Shown: positions 9,219-20,189 of the stretch, piece by piece
How positions within the stretch are numbered: the stretch's first letter is position 1
Layout of the letters: each line of letters begins with the position of its first letter
Assembly (NCBI GenBank): GCA_021464525.1
Contig: JADRCO010001005.1
Span: 1 to 23,647 of the forward strand
Direction: 5' to 3'
Source of the DNA: Rhizophagus sp. LPA8_4_AMF
Taxonomy: Eukaryota > Glomeromycota > Glomeromycetes > Glomerales > Glomeraceae
Length of the DNA: 23,647 nucleotides
Made by a program: the position numbers and the translations under genes
Notes under the pieces: model-generated
The model's input: the letters and a program-made list of their open reading frames with translations, nothing else
What the model was told of the DNA's origin: nothing
Database searches by the model: none

Positions 9219-10560
9219 TATGATAATTATTGTTTGACTATTATATATAATAAACTCGGTTTGTGGATAGATTTTGATTGATTAAATAATATCACATGAA
9301 GGTACTGCAGTATCTTAATTATACTCCTTGTTTTATGGCTGGTTTTTATAAAAAAGGATAAAAATTTAATTTATCATTCGTGTTAGTATTGACAATCCAT
9401 GTCAAAAAATAAAAAGTAAAAACAGATCCAACCAAATTTGCTTACATCAAAATTGAATGAAATTTTTTTGTTATAATTAATTAATCTTACGATTTGAATG
9501 CGAATCAAAATTTCCACAAGTTAATGAATAAACATTCATTTCAATTCTTAAACTTAATAATACGAAAATATTCTAAGAGTTTATTTTGAATGATATCTTT
9601 TAAAATAAAAAGAACGGTTCGCGCATTTAAAAATTAAAATAAAGTATTTATTTATTTGCTTCCTTATTGACATTTTAATCATTTGTAATAATCAAAAATT
9701 TATTTATTTACATTGGCATTCTATATAGAGTATTAACACGAGGAAGTGGTATGCTCCGCCAGATAATTTGCTGTTTAAATTAATTATTCACCAAAATAAT
9801 TTAGATGTAAAATAATTTTGAGTTAGCTGCAACTTTGGGTTCACGATCTTATCCTCGAAAACTTAGTTAATTTGTCATTTCTTTTGACTAAACAATGTTT
9901 TTATCATATGACATTGTGAAAATAAAATTTATCATGGGAAAAGATATAATTATTTAAAAAGAGAACAATTATTATTATATATTTTATTGTTATTGTTGTT
10001 GTTGTTGTTGTTGTCTTTCAGTATTTCATTTGTATTATGCGAAGCTGATGTTTATTCACGTGAGCGGATCTTAAATCCGAAAGAAAAATGCGGCACTATT
10101 TCTTTTTTTCTTGGGTGGGTTTAGCTTTTTAGTGAGATTTTTTTATGACCAGCTTATATTACGCTTGTAAATATTTATTATTGGAGTCACTTTTCTATAA
10201 ATAAACAAAGTGAAATTTTAAATTATTGGTATAACTTGGTTTAGTTTATGACGTTAGAATTATGCCCATTCCATTTTAAGGAAATTTCTTCCTTTAAAAG
10301 GATCTCATTGTGATCATTTAACAAATTATGAATATGAATTGGCCATTGGCTTTTCAATAAAGTTCCGAATACTAGAATTTCTTTAATCGGTACAAAGGAA
10401 ATTATTAACCGATTATGTTTATAGTTCATATTTTTGAGTTCAAATTTTGAATCTATTATTTTTCATATAAAGAATAGTAATAAAAAAAACTTACCATTTT
10501 CTTTTTATTTATTAAAATAAAATGATTAAAAGGAAGGGGCGCGGATTTTTGTGAAAAATA
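9219..10560. other. Gene-poor stretch upstream of the peroxygenase
   Basis: I see no gene here. It holds a GTT/TTG microsatellite at about 9993-10014 and a CACGTG site at 10057-10062. A 62-codon minus-strand frame (10241-10429) has no motif and no obvious partner exons. Confidence 0.5.
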
Positions 10561-10576
10561 CTATTTTTTTTTTATG

Positions 10577-10584
10577 TATAAATA
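10577..10584 (+). promoter_or_regulatory. TATA box of the peroxygenase gene
   Basis: TATAAATA lies 72 bp before the start codon at 10656, after a T-tract and before a pyrimidine/A-rich leader. The spacing suits a transcription start about 30 bp downstream. It is one of the clearest core promoters in the window. Confidence 0.6.
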
Positions 10585-10655
10585 TGGGTCGTTTTTTTTT
10601 CTCCTCAATTCTTTAAAATAAAAACATTCAATTTAAAAAAAGAAAAAGTTAAAAG

Positions 10656-11534
10656 ATGGAAAATCACGAATATCAAGTTCCAAGACCAAATGATTCAAGA
10701 AGTCCTTGTCCAGCATTAAATTTACTCGCTAATCATGGATATCTGTAAGTTATCGTAATCTTTAGTTTTATTTTATTTCGTTATCAATAAATATTTATTA
10801 TCCGTTTTAAATAAAAATAGACATCGAGATGGGAAAAATATTACGGCAAATCAATTGATCGAAGCATTAAATAAAGGTTTTAATGTTTCCGATTTTATAG
10901 CCTTCATTTTGACTCATGCAGGTTTATATTTGATAGGAAAAACTCAGGAAGGTAAATTGTAAGTAGATATATATATATATTTTGTAAAAAAAGGACGCTT
11001 TTTTCTTTTTAATTCATTATTAATAATAAAAAAAATACTTTTTTTAAAAAAAAATAAAGTTCACTTGAAGATTTATTCAATGACGCGATAGAACATCCGA
11101 TATCATTAACACGTCCCGATAAAGGTTTAAGTGAAGATTATAAAAAAATTTCACCTGAATTACTTGATTCATTATTTTCAGAGAAAAATGAAAATAATAA
11201 ATTAACAAGAAAAAGTTTTGCTAGACAACATATTAAAAGACGGGATCAATCTCTCGGAGATAATCCCAAATTTCATGGATTATCTTTTTTTCAAAAATAT
11301 CAAGTATACGGCGAATATTCTTTAACATTACTTTGTTTTCCTGGTAATGAAAATGGAAGAGGAGAAGAAATTGATGTAGATACTTTAAAAAGCATTTATC
11401 AATTTGAAAGACTTCCTGATAATTGGAAAAAATCTGAATCAACTATTAGTTTATTTCAACTTCATAATGTAGTGGGTAATATTCGAGACATGGTGGAAGA
11501 ATTAGATAAAAATAAACACGAAAAACATGAATAA
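10656..11534 (+). CDS. Heme-thiolate peroxidase (short unspecific peroxygenase / chloroperoxidase family)
   Basis: Three exons (10656-10744, 10821-10958, 11060-11534) give 233 aa, the size of the short peroxygenase group. The heme-ligand motif is RSPCPALNLLANHGYLHRDG with Cys18 as thiolate ligand. The next conserved block is KFSLEDLFNDAIEHPISLTR, where E87-H88 fall at the site of the family EHD/EHN metal and acid-base residues. Glu161 (YQVYGEYSLTLL) falls where short peroxygenases have their catalytic glutamate. The family oxidises organic substrates with peroxide. No signal peptide is present: Met is followed directly by polar residues, so the protein is probably intracellular, unlike the well-known secreted enzymes. 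The third residue of the EHD/EHN motif is proline (P89), which cannot offer a side-chain oxygen to the usual magnesium near the heme. Substrate unknown. Confidence 0.9.
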
Positions 11535-11710
11535 AATAAATAGGATTGATAGCGCATATGTTGTTATTATTACTGTCAATTATTATTATTACTGTCAAAT
11601 AATAAAAAGCTTTTTTTCGTAAAATGTTACACTATCTTTACTATCTTGTTCTGAGAACAAATTTTAAATTTTTAGCATTCAAAACCTTTTTTGGTAAACT
11701 GATCGAAATT

Positions 11711-11724
11711 TTATCACGTGATAA
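11711..11724. promoter_or_regulatory. Perfect palindrome containing CACGTG
   Basis: TTATCACGTGATAA is a 14-bp perfect palindrome with an E-box core. It sits between two converging 3' ends (peroxygenase and protease), an unusual place for an activator site. The function is unknown, and it may be chance. Confidence 0.35.
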
Positions 11725-11945
11725 TTACCAATTGACTTTTTAAAAAAATTATTTTTATTTTTATTTTTTTAGAAAAAATTTGCATTCTATATACTGTACA
11801 AAAGAATGTATCAATCATAATGCAGAGAATGTAAAAGTTGGGAAGAATAAATAATGAAAACGCTAAATTTCATTTCGTATAAATACCACCATTTTTTTTT
11901 ATTATTAAGAAAAATTTTCCATATGAATTCTATTAAACTAATTCC

Positions 11946-14900
11946 TTACTCTCTTTTGATCTCTATAATAGAAGAAGTAAATGTTTCCCAATCTTCTTTC
12001 TTTTTAGGGTCTCCAAAAGGTCTTAAAGCAGCCAAAAATAATCTATATCGACCATCGGGTAATTCAACATTTTTTGTTCCATCCGATTTATCAACTTTAC
12101 CATCAAATTGTATGGTTTTAATTTGACTATTTTCAGAATTGTCATTTCTTGATTCAAATTGTATATTTGTTATTGTGCCTAAAGAATTTGGTACTAACAA
12201 TTCTGTAGCTTGATTGTCAAATGCTCTCGATTTCAATTTATTATTTCCTCTCTTGTATAATACAGGAAATGATCTTAATGATCTTTTCGTAATTGGAGTT
12301 TCGGCAGCAGAAGCTGGGGTGATTACTGTAATAATAGTAGAGGTTACTATAACAACATCATCATCATTAGAAGGTTGAGGAGATTCTATTGGAGTTGAAG
12401 TTGGAGTCGGAGTCGGGGTCGGAGTATCAGTTGGTTGATCTGATTCTATTGGAGTTTCGGTTGGCTGATCTGATTCTATTGGAGTCTCGGTTGGCTGTTT
12501 TGGAGTCTCGGTTGGTTTATCTGATTCTTTTGGAGTCTCGGTTGGTTTATCTGATTCTTTTGGAGTCTCGGTTGGTTTGTCTGATTCTTTTGGAGTCTCG
12601 GTTGGTTTGTCTGATTCTTTTGGAGTCTCGGTTGGTTTGTCTGATTCTTTTGGTTGCTTTGATTTAGTTGCCGTTGGTTTATTTGTTTCTTTTGGAGTCT
12701 CGGTTGGTTTGTCTGATTCTTTTGGCTGCTTTGGTTTAGTTGCCGTTGGTTTATTTGTTTCTTTTGGCTTATTTTTTGATGGCTGTTTTGTTACTACTGG
12801 GGCTCCTGTCGGCAGATCTGTTTCTTGTGGTAGAGTTTCAGTAGGTGGTTCAACATCATCATCTGATTCAGCGGGTATTACATCTACGGTAAGAATTTTT
12901 GTTCCATGGGCTATACGTGCACCCAAAAGTACAATATCATCATCTTTCATTGATACAGTTAGAACTTCTTCAGGTGAAGTGAATTTTTGATCATTTTTAC
13001 CAGATTGAATAAAAGGTGCGCCAGATTGATCATCAAGTATTGGTAAAGTTTTTAAGCTACCTTTCATACCCATATAAGAAACGTAAGATCTCTTTTTTGT
13101 AGTACTATCCGTAATAACTATATAACCAGAATAAAGAGAATTATTGATTTCATTTTCTTCTTTGGGAGGAGTAAAACTTAAATTAATATCTTGAGATTCG
13201 CCAGGACGTAAACGAATCGAAGGTTTTGAAAATTTAACATTAGCAAAAGAGTTTGTTGTGATTGGTGAACTTGCTGGAACTAAATTTACTCCATCATAAC
13301 CATTGATTGTTTGAGCGGGCAAATGGTTAAAAGTAAATTTTGTCGTTTCTTTACCAATATTTGTTAAAGTAAGGCATCTTTTCTTTCCGTTAAAATTAGC
13401 TGTATCATTAAGTGCAAGTTTTGATGGAGATGCCATGATCGTTGAAGATAATGCATTAGATAAATTAATTAAACCAGAGCCTTGTTGAAGAATCGTTGAC
13501 GCTATAAGAGAGTTTCCTTCTATGTCAGAATTTTTAAAAGTTATTGGTTTGGCATTAATTTGAATAACATTACGGATGATTTCAGTTTTTGATTTTTCTT
13601 GACTTTGTAAATATAATGCTAAAGCACCAGTTATGAAAGGAGCTGAAACGCTTGTTCCTGAAATAGTCTTAATAGATCCGAGGGAAACAGGGAAAATACT
13701 TTTGATATCTTTTCCAGGTGCTGCAATATCAGGTTTAATATCTAATTCATTTGTTGGTCCAAAAGAACTAAATTTTGAAGTTTTTAACGTGTTTGGATCA
13801 TTAATCAATACGCTTTCAATCGGAAACTGAACGGTTAAATTATTGTTTTTTTGTATGAGATTAAATAAAGTTATTCCATCTTCGCAAGAAATCATACCAA
13901 CAGGGGTTGAAATTCCTTCGCTATTAAATTGAGGTGTTGTGATTCCACTAACATCATTGTAAATAACAACAGCTGAAGCTCCAGCAAATCGAATTTGGTC
14001 AACCTTTGTCGAATCATCACAACCTCCCCTTCGAACCAAAGCAACTTTTCCTGTAAGATCTTCATTAATAACATCACAAGCATCATTTTTTGAATTGGTC
14101 ACATTTGAAGTTGGAACAATTGAGAAAGAATTTTCAAGTTTAAAGGGCTTTCCATTTTGTGTAAGATATTTAATTTTAAGATTAGAATCAGAACTTGGTA
14201 GAATAAAGAAAGATTTAACTTGATCAGTATCGATGGATGCAACAGAAATAACTCCAGGAGCTGTTGATGGGGAAGAAACTTTATATATTCCTTTATCACC
14301 AGAAGTTCCTGCAGGTGCTACAACGAGTATTCCATTTTGTGTTAATGTTTCAGCAACGAGACTTTCGGGAGTTCCAAACCAAGCATTATTACCAGATACG
14401 AGAGAAAGATTAATAATATTCATTCCGTCATCAAAAGCTTTTTCCATCGCTTTAATAACAATATCATTTGTAGTTGTTCCATTACATCCAAAAATTCTAT
14501 ATACTCCAAGTATAGCTTTAGGTGCAATACCAGTAATGTTGTTAGTTGAATCTTCACCAGCAATAATACCAGCTGCATGTGTTCCATGACCAGCACATTC
14601 ATCTAAAGGGTCATCATCGGGTTTTGGTTCATTTGATCCATTAAAATCGTCTCCAACGAAATCGAAACCAAATTGTACTTTACAGCCTTCACCTTTAAAG
14701 CATCCTCCAAGAGCTTGGTGTTTATAATCAATACCCGTATCTAAAATTCCAACCTGTTTAATTACAAGGGAAAAGTAATAGAAAGAGGGTAAACAAAAGA
14801 TACAATTAATTTTGAAAATTTTTGAATAATTATTTATTTACCTTAACATTTGAACCGTCAAGTACGTTAGGATCTGAACCATCAAAACCAACGAATTCGC

Positions 14901-15409
14901 GAAAATTTTGTGAAGTTGAATTGTTCTCTTCCTCAAATTTAGCTTCTGTTCGTTGAATTTTTACCTAAAAAAATAAATAAATAAATAAATATGTAAGAAA
15001 AAAAAAACTCTAAAAACCAAGTGTGTGTACACAAAATACTACAATTACTTACCACAGGCCAAACATTTTTCACACATTCTAATTTTTTAATTTTATTGAT
15101 ATCTTTATCATCGTCAAGCTTAATAGAAACTCCATTAAATACTTTTTGACTACTATATGTTTCTCTAACTTTATAATTTATGCCTTCATTTTCAATCGAT
15201 TTTACAAATGAATTAATAAATGATTCTGATTGGCCTTTAATTTGATCGCCATTAAATTCCAATATATAAGAATTTGGAACTACGTCAGGAACAGGTTTTT
15301 GTAAAGTGATTTGTGATGTGGAAAATTTTTTTATTGAAGCAGAAGTTATTTGAGTTGATGTTAAATAATAACCCAAAATTGTTAAAATTAATTTGCTTGA
15401 AGCTTTCAT
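11946..15409 (-). CDS. Secreted subtilisin-like serine protease (S8), PA-domain type, with Thr/Pro repeat insert
   Basis: Three exons (15409-15053, 14964-14842, 14753-11946) give 1095 aa. A signal peptide (KLILTILGYYLTSTQITSAS) is followed by an I9 propeptide (YILEFNGDQ to ECVKNVWPV). The catalytic domain shows Asp165 (VGILDTGIDYKH), His216 (CAGHGTHAAGI) and Ser528 (ISGTSVSAPF). A PA domain lies between His and Ser, about residues 345-480 (LTGKVALVRRGGCDD, AGASAVVIYND). After the catalytic domain comes an Fn3-like region (LRPGESQDINLSFTPP). A repeat-rich segment of roughly 225 residues (about 785-1010) interrupts the last domain, which resumes to end RYRLFLAALRPFGD...IIEIKRE. This layout matches fungal Vpr-like secreted subtilases. 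The oxyanion-hole Asn of AAGNSG is Thr310 here (VVAPAGTSGD). Two dibasic Lys-Arg sites lie in the insert. Nutrient or cell-surface proteolysis is inference. Confidence 0.95.
12420..12790 (-). repeat. In-frame 30-bp repeat array encoding PTETPKESDK units
   Basis: About five consecutive copies of a 30-bp unit encode PTETPKESDK. Diverged versions lie on both sides (TATKPKQPKESDK, PTETPIESDQ, then a PTPTPTPT run). The units are nearly identical at DNA level, so the array is young or kept uniform, and copy number is likely to vary between strains. The opposite strand is open across the array only because of this periodicity; I treat that frame as a shadow. Confidence 0.9.
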
Positions 15410-15640
15410 GATTGTATTTAAGAAAGTTAATTATGTAATTAAATTATTATTATAAAATATGCTGTAAATTATATATATGAATATCGCTCCAGGCGTATTT
15501 TTTTTTAGTATATATATATGATTTATTTTGGGTTATTAATCAAATGGGTGGTATGATATTGAAGGAAAAGAGAAAAAAAAAATTCAAGAAAGAGTAAAAC
15601 TAAATTTATCTTTCTTTTGGAGAGAAGTTTTTTTTTTCTT

Positions 15641-15727
15641 AAAAAGACCAATATATTAATGGTTTTATTAAAAGATAAAATATATAAATAAAAAGTTTTT
15701 TTTTTTTATAAATATATTGGTCTTTTT
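15641..15727. repeat. Foldback element with 17-bp perfect inverted arms
   Basis: AAAAAGACCAATATATT (15641-15657) is repeated in inverted orientation at 15711-15727 around a 53-bp AT-rich centre. Weaker similarity continues outward (TGGAGAGAAG on the left; CTTCCTCCA-like on the right, in inverted sense), so the whole element may span about 15617-15738. It lies about 230 bp upstream of the protease start codon. It could be a small MITE or a structured upstream element. Confidence 0.55.
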
Positions 15728-15738
15728 TTTTCCTCCAG

Positions 15739-16654
15739 GGAAATGAATGAAATGAAATTAGCGTTTAGTTATAGGAGCTGTAAGAGCAAAACAACTACTA
15801 CAAAAAGTATGCATTTTTATGATTTCGATGGGTATTTATAGATTTTTTACGGTATGGTTTAAATAATAACGAAAATACTAGGCTTTGTAAATTTGAATAA
15901 TAAATGATTGTATGATCTTTGTTATACAGGAAAAATAAATTTCTTTCTCGCATCAAACTCCTTTGTTGTATATCATTGAATTTTTTTCCTTTATTGTATT
16001 AAGATATAAATGGAATTGAAACGATCATTTCCCTTTAAAAAGAAAAAAAATATAAAATATCCACTAAAAAAACGTGTGCTTTGTATTTCACTTGCATAGC
16101 CGATTTCGGGTTATCGTAATTTAGATATGTTAATCTTTTTTTCAAGTTCAATTATTTGTTTACTTAAATGATTTGTTTGGACTTTATGGAATTATGGTGC
16201 GAGCATTGTAGTACAAGAAAGCTGAAATTGCATTGAATTTCTTTCATTACCAAATATGGACATTTAATTAATAAATCGGGTAACTATCGTTAATTAAGTT
16301 CAATTTGGATTGTTTTTGAATAACCCTGGTTATACGATACGAGTTTCATCCTTTTTTTTCGCCCATTCGAAATTGTAACGTTACTCAATTTCGTTATTAT
16401 CATAAAAAATTCGTTGTTTCCTTTTTCCTTATCACATAGTCACATATCATCTTACTTGGTACCGTAATTCTGGTCAAGCTGGAAGGATAACTTACGTCAC
16501 AGATTCATAACTCAATGAAATTATGGATTTTTGGATTTTGACACTTTTATACTGTTTCAAAAAGAAAGAAGCCATTTGTATCACAATTTTATTAAATTAT
16601 TATACAAACTATTTTAAATCTATAGTCTATTTTCTAAATAACGCACAATTTAAA
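15739..16654. other. Intergenic stretch, no gene seen
   Basis: This separates the protease start from the end of the F-box gene. No frame of note is seen on either strand. It contains ordinary AT-rich DNA with a few less AT-rich islands (for example 16470-16500) that show no motif I recognise. Confidence 0.5.
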
Positions 16655-18204
16655 TCATCCTAACCAATTTTTAGCATGAGTATAATGTAAACATGGATTA
16701 TTATTATTATTACTATAATTCAATTTATATTTAGAAAAATCTAACATCCATATCATATTTGATAACGCAGCAAATATTCTTGAATGATCCATCTATAGTA
16801 TTAAAAAAAATTACAAATATGTTAAACAATCTGTAAAAAAAAATCACAAAGAATAATAAATTTTACCTGTAACGAATAAACAGGAGAACGATTGTTTCCA
16901 AGATAAAGAGACCAGCCATCGTTTTTCCTTGCACCTTTCTTTAATTCTTGATGATTATCGTGATTATTTTTATTATAGCGTAAATCAAAAATCCTGATAA
17001 TGCCGTTTCTGTTAGCGCCAGCCGCCAATCTATAAGCATCGTAATCCACAGAAAATACTAAAAAAAAAAAAAAAACAATTGAATAAATCACTCATTAAGT
17101 TAATACAACTTTTTCAAATGAGAACGGAAAAAGAATAAATCACTCACCAGGATGATAGTCATAAGGATCTCTATAAGAGGCAACGCAATGCATTGTTCTA
17201 ACGTCAAACAATCTACAAATACCATCGTAACATCCGGTTACAAAGGTATTTGGTAAATTTGAATTCGAAGCTATGGCATAAACAGTACTTTGATGATCCT
17301 TTATTCCCGTAGCGTATTTAACAAAATCATTTGGTGTAACGTAATATAAAGTAAAATGTTCTTTACTTCTATTTCCTACACCAATTAATTTATTCTTTGA
17401 AGATAATCCATGAATAACTCTTGGTCTACCAGGTAATGAGATTTCCATTTTATTCTGACTTGTTTCAGCATTCCACATTCTTAATGTTTCATCGAAACCA
17501 ACAGAATATAAATTTATTGGATCATCTGGAAATAGGTAAATTGATTGCACCGAACTCCGATGTCCTTTGAATTGTTTTTTGGGAGTTAAGTTATATTGTC
17601 GATTATGGTCTGATCGATTATTATAATTATCATTGTTATTATTATTGTTATTATTTAATTCCCATTTTTTTATAGTACAATCCACTGAGCATGTATATAA
17701 GATCTTATCATCAATTCCTTCACCTAATAAAATATCGGTAATATCATTATTATGTGAGATAAACCATTCTGATTTCTTTTTTTTATTAAAATCCCCATAA
17801 GAATTTTTATTAAAATAATATATTTCAATAGAATTTCCTATGCTCATTAATAATTTTTCTTTATCAAATTTTAATGTTGGGATTAATGATTGTCCATGAT
17901 ATTTTGTTATAATCGTTGAAGAAAAAAATTTTTTCTTCCAATTTTGTTGTGTAGTATATCCAAATGAAACTTTTTGTTGCCAATTGTCATTTAAAGAAGA
18001 AGGTGAAGAAGGGTTATTATGTTTTTTAGAATTAATGTTGGATATTATCATATTCCATTTTTGATTTGTAAAGTATAATTTAAATCCATATTCCTTCACT
18101 AAATTATTAACCGATTTATTAACTAATCGTAATTTTACTATATCTTGTATTGTTAATAAATCAAGTATATTAACTATTACATCAAATGGAAAATCAAAAA
18201 ACAT
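16655..18204 (-). CDS. F-box/WD40-repeat protein, FBXW4-like
   Basis: Three exons (18204-17148, 17057-16867, 16792-16655) give 461 aa. The frame is open a little further upstream to a GTG, but the first ATG (MFFDFPFDVIVNILDLL) is the natural start and begins the F-box (about residues 1-42, ending RLVNKSVNNLVKEYGF). WD-type repeats follow: HNNDITDILL...CTIKKWEL, GHRSSVQSIYLFP...TLRMWNAE, DHQSTVYAIAS...ICRLFDVR, and VDYDAYRLAAGANRNGIIRI in exon 2. The end (SPVYSLQ, MDHSRIFAALSNMIWMLDF) resembles the C-terminus of animal FBXW4. Such proteins act as substrate adaptors of SCF ubiquitin ligases; the substrate here is unknown. A polyasparagine run sits between two blades (17620-17660), and a second, shorter one near the C-terminus. 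Confidence 0.88.
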
Positions 18205-18924
18205 TTCCACAAAGAAAATTTTATGACAAAAAAGAATTCGAATTTAGGATCGACTTTTACACAACTATTTATAATTAATAATGATAGCCGTAGTCATTAT
18301 GGGCTGAATAAAGTGTAACAGTTAAACAACCCGCAGTGATTTACGCAGCTTCTATATAGTTTCTATATTGGCGTCAACTGGCTTACCGTTTACGCAATAT
18401 GTAAATGAGCGGTATGCTCTAAAATTTAATTAGTATTGTTATATATTTTTCCTCGGAGGGTACTCGGAGGGTATTTTTTTGATAACGGAAAATATAAACT
18501 ATGTATAACTGCGAAAAAAGCTAACCCAAAAGATTTTATTGAAAACCATAAACCATACTAAAAAAAGAAAAAAATTCAAAAATCAAAGTGGCTTATCCGG
18601 AGTATAGTGCCGGCTGGCATTATGATCACTACACTATCGCTACCAAATTATCGGGTATCGGCATTACCGGCATTTGATTAAACTAAATCAGTAAGTATTT
18701 GATTATTTCATGTTATTTTCCAGCCGATTAGAACGATTTTTAGTTGTAGGTTTAACATATCATGTGATGCACCCTGGGTGTAACTGTGTGACATTGCAAA
18801 AAATTATACATAAATATTTTAAGCAGGGCTTTCGTTTCGGTTTTACATTTTCTTTAAAAAAAAAAAAAAAATTAGAACGTCATTGTAATTATAGAAATAA
18901 AAATTAATAATTAAAATCTTTAAA
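18205..18924. promoter_or_regulatory. Divergent promoter region between the F-box and glutaminyl cyclase genes
   Basis: About 720 bp separate the two start codons. It includes a perfect tandem pair of CTCGGAGGGTA (18452-18473) and a less AT-rich patch at 18590-18675. In that patch GCCGGC and related GCCGG/CCGGC words recur (GTGCCGGCTGGCATTATGAT, GGCATTACCGGCATTTGATT). Either could be a binding-site cluster or a remnant of a dispersed repeat. A poly(A) tract at about 18857-18870 lies close to the cyclase start. Confidence 0.4.
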
Positions 18925-20189
18925 ATGATAAAATTAAAATCGAAACTTTTTGTTATATTTTTATGTTTTTGTCAGTTGATAAATGCCTATAAGGAATTAT
19001 CTGAAAAAGGATTTTCTATTTTAACAAACTTAACAGAAATTGAAGCTCAAAAAGTTGCCCAAGATTTTTTAATACCATTATTAGTTCCTAGAGTATCTGG
19101 TAGCGAAGGAAATCTTAAGGTACAAAAGTATATTATTGATCATTTTCAAACGTTAGGATGGAACGTAGAAGAAGATAAGTTTACAGATTCAACGCCAATA
19201 GGAGAAATTTCTTTTAATAATATAATCGTAACAAAAGATATTAATGCAAAAAATAGACTCGTATTAGCCGCTCATTATGATTCAAAATATTTTGAACCAC
19301 CAAATGATGGATTCGTTGGTGCTACTGATTCAGCTGTATCTTGTGCTATTTTAATGGATTTAGCATATAGATTGGATCCCTATTTTGATAATAGAGATCC
19401 TAATTCCGTTTCTACAACACTTCAAATTATTTTCTTTGATGGTGAAGAAGCTTTTAAAGACTGGACTTCTACAGATTCTTTATACGGGTCAAGGTATGAA
19501 ATGAAAAATTATAATCTTTCTATTCTTAAATTATTGATAATTTAATTATTTATTCATTTTTTTTAAAGGCATTTGGCAGCTAAATGGGAAAACACATATG
19601 CTGTTGAAACAGGAAGTGCACAAAATAAAGGCAAAAATTTACTTAGCGGTATTGAAGTCCTTGTATTATTGGATCTATTAGGCTCACCTGAGCCATTTAT
19701 ACCGAATTTTTATCCAATAACTTCATGGTTATTTGTTGGGTTGACTCAAATTGAAGCTCGTTTATATAAGAATAAATTAATTAAATTGACACACCATAAA
19801 CATAAAATGATTGGAATGCCAGTGGGAGACAGTTTAGAAGATATTACATATTTTGATACTGATTCCTTACAATCTTATCAAGCTCATATTGAAGATGATC
19901 ATATTCCTTTCTTAATAAGAGGCGTTCCTGCTTTACATCTTATTCCTTGGCCATTCCCTGATAGTTGGCATAAACTTTCTGTAAGTATAATTACTATATT
20001 ATTATTAGAAAAAGAGTCGTATTTTTCTAAGAAATGTAAAATAATATTTAATTTATTTAATTTTAGGATAATGCTACAGCCGTAGATCATTCAGTTTTAT
20101 TTAATCTAAACAATATATTTAGAATTTTTACTGCTGAATATTTGGGTATTGATCCAACTTTACCGAAAATTAATACTAAAAAGAATTAA
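18925..20189 (+). CDS. Glutaminyl-peptide cyclotransferase (M28-type glutaminyl cyclase), secreted
   Basis: Three exons (18925-19493, 19569-19980, 20067-20189) give 367 aa, close to animal QC. A signal peptide (KLFVIFLCFCQLINA) is followed by VPRVSGSEGNLKVQKYIIDH, RLVLAAHYDSKYF, GATDSAVSCA, IIFFDGEEAF, LYGSRHLAAKW, a LLDLLGSPEP block, IEDDHIPFLIRGVPALHLIP and FPDSWHK. By comparison with human QC, Asp135, Glu175 and His324 are the zinc ligands, Glu174 the general base, and Asp225 and Asp300 the conserved active-site acids; all are present. The enzyme converts N-terminal Gln (and Glu) of secreted peptides to pyroglutamate, which protects them from aminopeptidases. The protein has no transmembrane anchor beyond the signal, so a secretory-pathway or extracellular location is likely. 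Confidence 0.95.

Noticed and set aside
12389-12990. Plus-strand open frames antisense to the protease repeat array
   Set aside because: They are open only because the 30-bp repeat has no stops in those frames; products are monotonous Leu/Ser/Gly repeats.
13892-14602. Short frames overlapping the protease catalytic domain on both strands
   Set aside because: They lie inside a long, motif-confirmed coding exon and show no independent features.
18710-18907. 65-codon frame just before the cyclase
   Set aside because: It runs into a poly-Lys/Asn tail from an A tract and lies in the probable promoter and leader of the cyclase.
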